64,000 bases of DNA, from assembly GCF_024733015.1 (NCBI RefSeq), contig NZ_JANKJG010000003.1:62001-126000 (forward strand). The letters are read 5' to 3'. Each line of letters begins with the position of its first letter. The stretch's first letter is position 1. Of the stretch, positions 61,692 to 64,000 are shown one piece after another. A program made the position numbers and the translations under genes. The notes under the pieces are model-generated. The model had not been told where the DNA came from. It ran no database searches and saw only the letters and a program-made list of their open reading frames with translations. The stretch comes from Pseudosulfitobacter koreensis. GTDB lineage: Bacteria; Pseudomonadota; Alphaproteobacteria; Rhodobacterales; Rhodobacteraceae.

Positions 61692-62162
61692 TCAGACGAA
61701 GGCGATTTTCAGCACTTCATAGGATTTGTCGCCGCCGGGCGTGCGCACTTCGACGCTGTCGCCCTCTTCCTTGCCGATCAGGGCGCGGGCAATGGGCGAC
61801 TTGATGTTCAACAGGCCTGCTTCGATGTTGGCTTCGTATTCACCGACGATCTGATAGGTCTTTTCCTCGTCCGTGTCCTCGTCGACCAGCGTGACGGTCG
61901 CACCGAACTTGATGCTGCCCTTCATCTTGGCGGGATCGATGACGTCGGCCAGCGAAATCGCACCTTCCAGCTCCTTGATGCGGCCCTCGATGAAGGACTG
62001 CTTTTCCTTGGCGGAGTGATATTCGGCGTTTTCCGACAGATCGCCATGCTCGCGGGCCTCGGCGATAGCCTTGATGATGGCGGGGCGCTCGACGGACTTC
62101 AGGTGCTTGAGTTCGGTCTCGAGGGCGAGGTGACCCTTGCGGGTCATCGGGATCTTTTCCAT
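61692..62162 (-). CDS. greA: transcription elongation factor GreA
   Basis: A 156-residue GreA that rescues backtracked RNA polymerase by stimulating transcript cleavage. It has the N-terminal coiled coil with the acidic tip ([19 protein letters not shown]) and the C-terminal FKBP-like domain ([20 protein letters not shown] written here from [19 protein letters not shown]). It starts [15 protein letters not shown] as expected. The 200-bp gap to its right holds a dispersed repeat. Confidence 0.96.
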   Translation of the reverse strand: MEKIPMTRKGHLALETELKHLKSVERPAIIKAIAEAREHGDLSENAEYHSAKEKQSFIEGRIKELEGAISLADVIDPAKMKGSIKFGATVTLVDEDTDEEKTYQIVGEYEANIEAGLLNIKSPIARALIGKEEGDSVEVRTPGGDKSYEVLKIAFV

Positions 62163-62300
62163 AGGTCACGTCCAGCAGATTAGGGCGGCCAAGATGGCCG
62201 CCGGTCAATGTTGCATGCTACCTGACCTATTGCGGCGGGGGATTGCAAGGGCCGCGCGCTTGGGCTTTGGGTTTATTCCCGCCGACGGGCCGGGGTTTGG

Positions 62301-62360
62301 GGGGCGCTGCCCCCAGCGCCTTGCGGCGCTTCCCCCGGAGTTTACCCGGCAAGATGAAGG
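62301..62360 (+). repeat. diverged copy of a dispersed intergenic repeat
   Basis: It opens with the same GGGGCGCTGCCCCC as the element at 34103. A longer second stem follows, AGCGCC-TTGC-GGCGCT, then CCCCCGGAGTTTA, CCGGCAAGATGAAGG. The second stem differs in sequence from the 34103 copy but remains fully paired. It lies between greA and the glyoxalase-like gene, next to the latter's stop codon. Confidence 0.55.
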
Positions 62361-62363
62361 GCG

Positions 62364-62744
62364 TCAGCCGTATTGGACGACCTCGTATTCGATATTGTCG
62401 TGATCGTGGAAGTAGAAGCGCCGGCCCGGTTCATAATCGGCGTGGTTGCCGGTCATGAAGCCATGCGCCTTGATGCGGGTTTCCAACGCGTCGAGATCGT
62501 CAGTGGTGACGGCCAGATGGTTGAGCCCGCCGATCGTGGTGTAGCTTGAGCGTTGCGGTTTTTGCGAAGCCTTGGGCGCGTAAAGAGCGAGGTACTGCGC
62601 ATCGGTGCCGACGTGGACGGTGTGCCCTTCGTCCTTGGCGGCACCTTGCCAACGGATGTGCCAGCCGAAGAGATCGCACATCCACGCAGCGGTGGCGGCG
62701 GGATCGGAGACGGTAAAGTTGGCGTGTTCGAGGTGAGCGGTCAT
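62364..62744 (-). CDS. VOC-family (glyoxalase/dioxygenase-fold) protein
   Basis: A 126-residue vicinal-oxygen-chelate protein made of two beta-alpha-beta-beta-beta modules: LEHANFTVSDPAATAAWMCD in the first and GLNHLAVTTDDLDALETRIK in the second, with YFHDHDNIEYEVVQY at the end. Candidate metal ligands are the His of LEHANF, His in NHLAV and Glu in IEYEVV. The reaction is unknown. It diverges from soxR across a promoter with a 19-bp spacer and operator-like dyad, so it is the likely SoxR target. Confidence 0.85.
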   Translation of the reverse strand: MTAHLEHANFTVSDPAATAAWMCDLFGWHIRWQGAAKDEGHTVHVGTDAQYLALYAPKASQKPQRSSYTTIGGLNHLAVTTDDLDALETRIKAHGFMTGNHADYEPGRRFYFHDHDNIEYEVVQYG

Positions 62745-62780
62745 GGGAGATTTTCCTTTCAATACGGATGCTGCTTCTCT

Positions 62781-62811
62781 AGCGTAATTGCTAAACCTAA
62801 CTTTAGGTCAA
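62781..62811 (-). promoter_or_regulatory. MerR/SoxR-type promoter and operator of the VOC gene
   Basis: On the minus strand TTGACC (62806-62811) and TACGCT (62781-62786) are separated by 19 bp, the overlong spacing typical of MerR-family activated promoters. Inside it, ACCTAA-CT-TTAGGT (62795-62808) is a perfect dyad, the kind of site SoxR would bind. It lies between soxR and the VOC gene, 16 bp before soxR. Confidence 0.65.
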
Positions 62812-62823
62812 GGAATATTTGCC

Positions 62824-63276
62824 ATGGCAAAAGACGGCTTGAGCATCGGCGATCTGGCGGCGCGCACCGGGCTCGCGGTGTCGGCGATCCGCTATTACGA
62901 GGCACAGGGGCTGATTGATCCCTGGCGCAATGCGGGCGGGCAGCGGCGGTTCTCGCGGGCGGATATCCGGCGGCTGTCGTTCGTGATGATCGCGCAGCAG
63001 TTCGGGTTCACCCTGCCGCAGATCCGCGCCGAGTTGGACCGGCTGCCCAAGGGGCGGGTGCCAACCAAGGCGGATTGGGCGCGCATCAGCACCGGATTTC
63101 GCGCCGCACTGGACGCGCGGATCGACACGCTGACCCGGATGCGCGACACGCTGGACAGTTGCATCGGCTGCGGGTGCCTGAGCCTGGAAAGTTGTGCGCT
63201 TTATAATCCCGGTGATCGTGCGGGTTTGAAAGGTGTTGGACCGCGCTATCTGATGGGGGATCGCCCTGGTGCCTGA
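62824..63276 (+). CDS. soxR: redox-sensing transcriptional activator SoxR
   Basis: A 150-residue MerR-family regulator. The N-terminal winged helix starts LSIGDLAARTGLAVSAIRYY. A dimerisation helix leads to the [2Fe-2S] cluster motif CIGCGCLSLESC, the C-x2-C-x-C-x5-C pattern unique to SoxR. Oxidation of the cluster by redox-cycling compounds activates target promoters. The divergent VOC gene has a matching promoter. No soxS is nearby, as usual outside enterics. Confidence 0.95.
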   Translation: MAKDGLSIGDLAARTGLAVSAIRYYEAQGLIDPWRNAGGQRRFSRADIRRLSFVMIAQQFGFTLPQIRAELDRLPKGRVPTKADWARISTGFRAALDARIDTLTRMRDTLDSCIGCGCLSLESCALYNPGDRAGLKGVGPRYLMGDRPGA

Positions 63277-63437
63277 CCCATCTGCGGCCCTGATATGCAG
63301 TGCGAAAAACCGTCGCAGCCCGGCTGCCCTGACGCGGTGTTTCGATTGCATTGACGAGCAGCGTGGTTTAGCCAAGCGCGAACTATTATTGCGCAGTGCG
63401 ATGTCTGCACGCGCTTTTGTAAAAGGAGCCGCCGAGC

Positions 63438-64000
63438 ATGGCCGAGATTGAACGCGAAGCGATGGAATATGATGTGGTCATCGTCGGGGCCGGCCCTGCG
63501 GGTCTGTCGGCGGCGATCCGTCTCAAGCAGTTGGACCCCGATCTGAGCGTCGTTCTTCTGGAAAAGGGCTCGGAAGTCGGTGCGCACATCCTGTCGGGTG
63601 CGGTTCTGGACCCCTGCGGGCTGGACGCGCTGATCCCCGATTGGAAGGAAAAGGGCGCGCCTGTCACTGTCGAGGTCAAGGAAGACAATTTCCTGATGTT
63701 GGGCGAGGCGGGCCAAATTCGGATACCCAACTTCCCCATGCCGCCGCTGATGAACAACCACGGCAACTACATCGTGTCGATGGGCAACGTCTGCCGCTGG
63801 ATGGCCGAACAGGCCGAAGCGCTGGGTGTCGAGGTGTTCCCCGGCATGGCGTGTTCCGAGCTGGTCTATGGCGAGAACGGCGAAGTCAAAGGCGTCGTCG
63901 CCGGTGAGTTCGGCATTTCCGCCGACGGCACCAAGGGAGACAGCTATGAGCCGGGCATGGAATTGCACGGCAAATACGTGTTCCTGGGCGAAGGCGTGCG
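63438..64000 (+). CDS. electron transfer flavoprotein-ubiquinone oxidoreductase (partial)
   Basis: The first 187 residues of ETF-QO, cut by the window edge. It passes electrons from acyl-CoA dehydrogenases via ETF to ubiquinone. The FAD motif is VVIVGAGPAGLSAAIRL, followed by LEKGSEVGAHILSGAVLDP and the conserved PNFPMPPLMNNHGNYIVSMG. An AAAGGAG ribosome site lies 12 bp before the ATG at 63438. It would serve dehydrogenases such as the one at 51261-52973. Confidence 0.95.
   Translation, partial: MAEIEREAMEYDVVIVGAGPAGLSAAIRLKQLDPDLSVVLLEKGSEVGAHILSGAVLDPCGLDALIPDWKEKGAPVTVEVKEDNFLMLGEAGQIRIPNFPMPPLMNNHGNYIVSMGNVCRWMAEQAEALGVEVFPGMACSELVYGENGEVKGVVAGEFGISADGTKGDSYEPGMELHGKYVFLGEGV

Noticed and set aside
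63277..63437. Repeated octamer CAGTGCGA at 63298 and 63394 before ETF-QO
   Set aside because: Two short direct repeats 96 bp apart, without symmetry or a promoter alignment, are within chance expectation.

Overview
This window reads as a chromosomal segment of a Roseobacter-type Rhodobacteraceae (Alphaproteobacteria). The pointers are high GC with strong G/C third-codon bias, the dnaG-rpoD pair, an nrdR-ribD ... ribE-ribB-ribH-nusB set, an alphaproteobacterial (GCS2-type) glutamate-cysteine ligase, a tiny aa3 cytochrome oxidase subunit IV, GANTC (CcrM-type) sites and an ETF-ubiquinone oxidoreductase. The genus assignment is inference. I see no rRNA, tRNA, CRISPR array, insertion sequence or prophage. 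Most genes are packed with 1-4 nt start/stop overlaps, so this is mainly conserved core genome with a few accessory inserts.

Layout. 1-7.3 kb: end of an unknown gene, a small secreted protein, dnaG, rpoD, a DCC-family thiol protein, an SDR, two tandem secreted paralogues and a YjbQ protein. 7.4-19 kb: nrdR-ribD, then a leftward capsule block (kpsS, a Wza/KpsD-like lipoprotein, kpsC), ribE, a leftward serine hydrolase, and the translationally coupled run ribB-ribH-nusB-quinone oxidoreductase. 19-25.2 kb: an EamA exporter, a CoxG-like protein, an ABC-2 exporter pair, and a run of S49 peptidase, 53-aa zinc-ribbon membrane protein, Ca/Na antiporter and pteridine-reductase-like SDR. 25.2-30 kb: an AT-rich 334-bp leader region, uvrC, a serine hydrolase, pgsA, moaD and moaE.

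30-39.8 kb: a leftward coiled-coil/OmpA pair, ubiA and rsmE diverging from almost touching start codons, a small membrane protein, gshA, and a leftward pyrB - tail-anchored protein - degenerate dihydroorotase - plsY operon. 39.8-50 kb: a UDG-like protein lacking key residues, a phosphoesterase, a LysE exporter, moaB, an RND efflux pair with an unusually large permease, a DsbD-like periplasmic protein, AlgH and a DUF3137 protein. 50-64 kb: Sua5, an acyl-CoA dehydrogenase - MBL hydrolase - DUF6173 run, CtaD-associated subunit IV, a cysteine-hydrolase-like lipoprotein, azlCD, fdhD-mobA-mobB-moeA (with moeA fused to an RNase H-fold-like domain), greA, a glyoxalase-like gene facing soxR across a MerR-type promoter, and the start of ETF-QO.

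Themes. Molybdenum cofactor genes appear in three places (moaDE, moaB, fdhD-mobA-mobB-moeA). Three proteins look like pseudo-enzymes: the RibA-like half of RibB, the dihydroorotase-like protein beside pyrB, and the UDG. Replication-linked DNA signals recur: a GANTC cluster before rpoD and perfect DnaA boxes before nrdR and uvrC. No single new defence or mobile system stands out. The best leads are the moeA fusion, the GANTC cluster, the uvrC leader, the dispersed repeat family and the enlarged RND pump.
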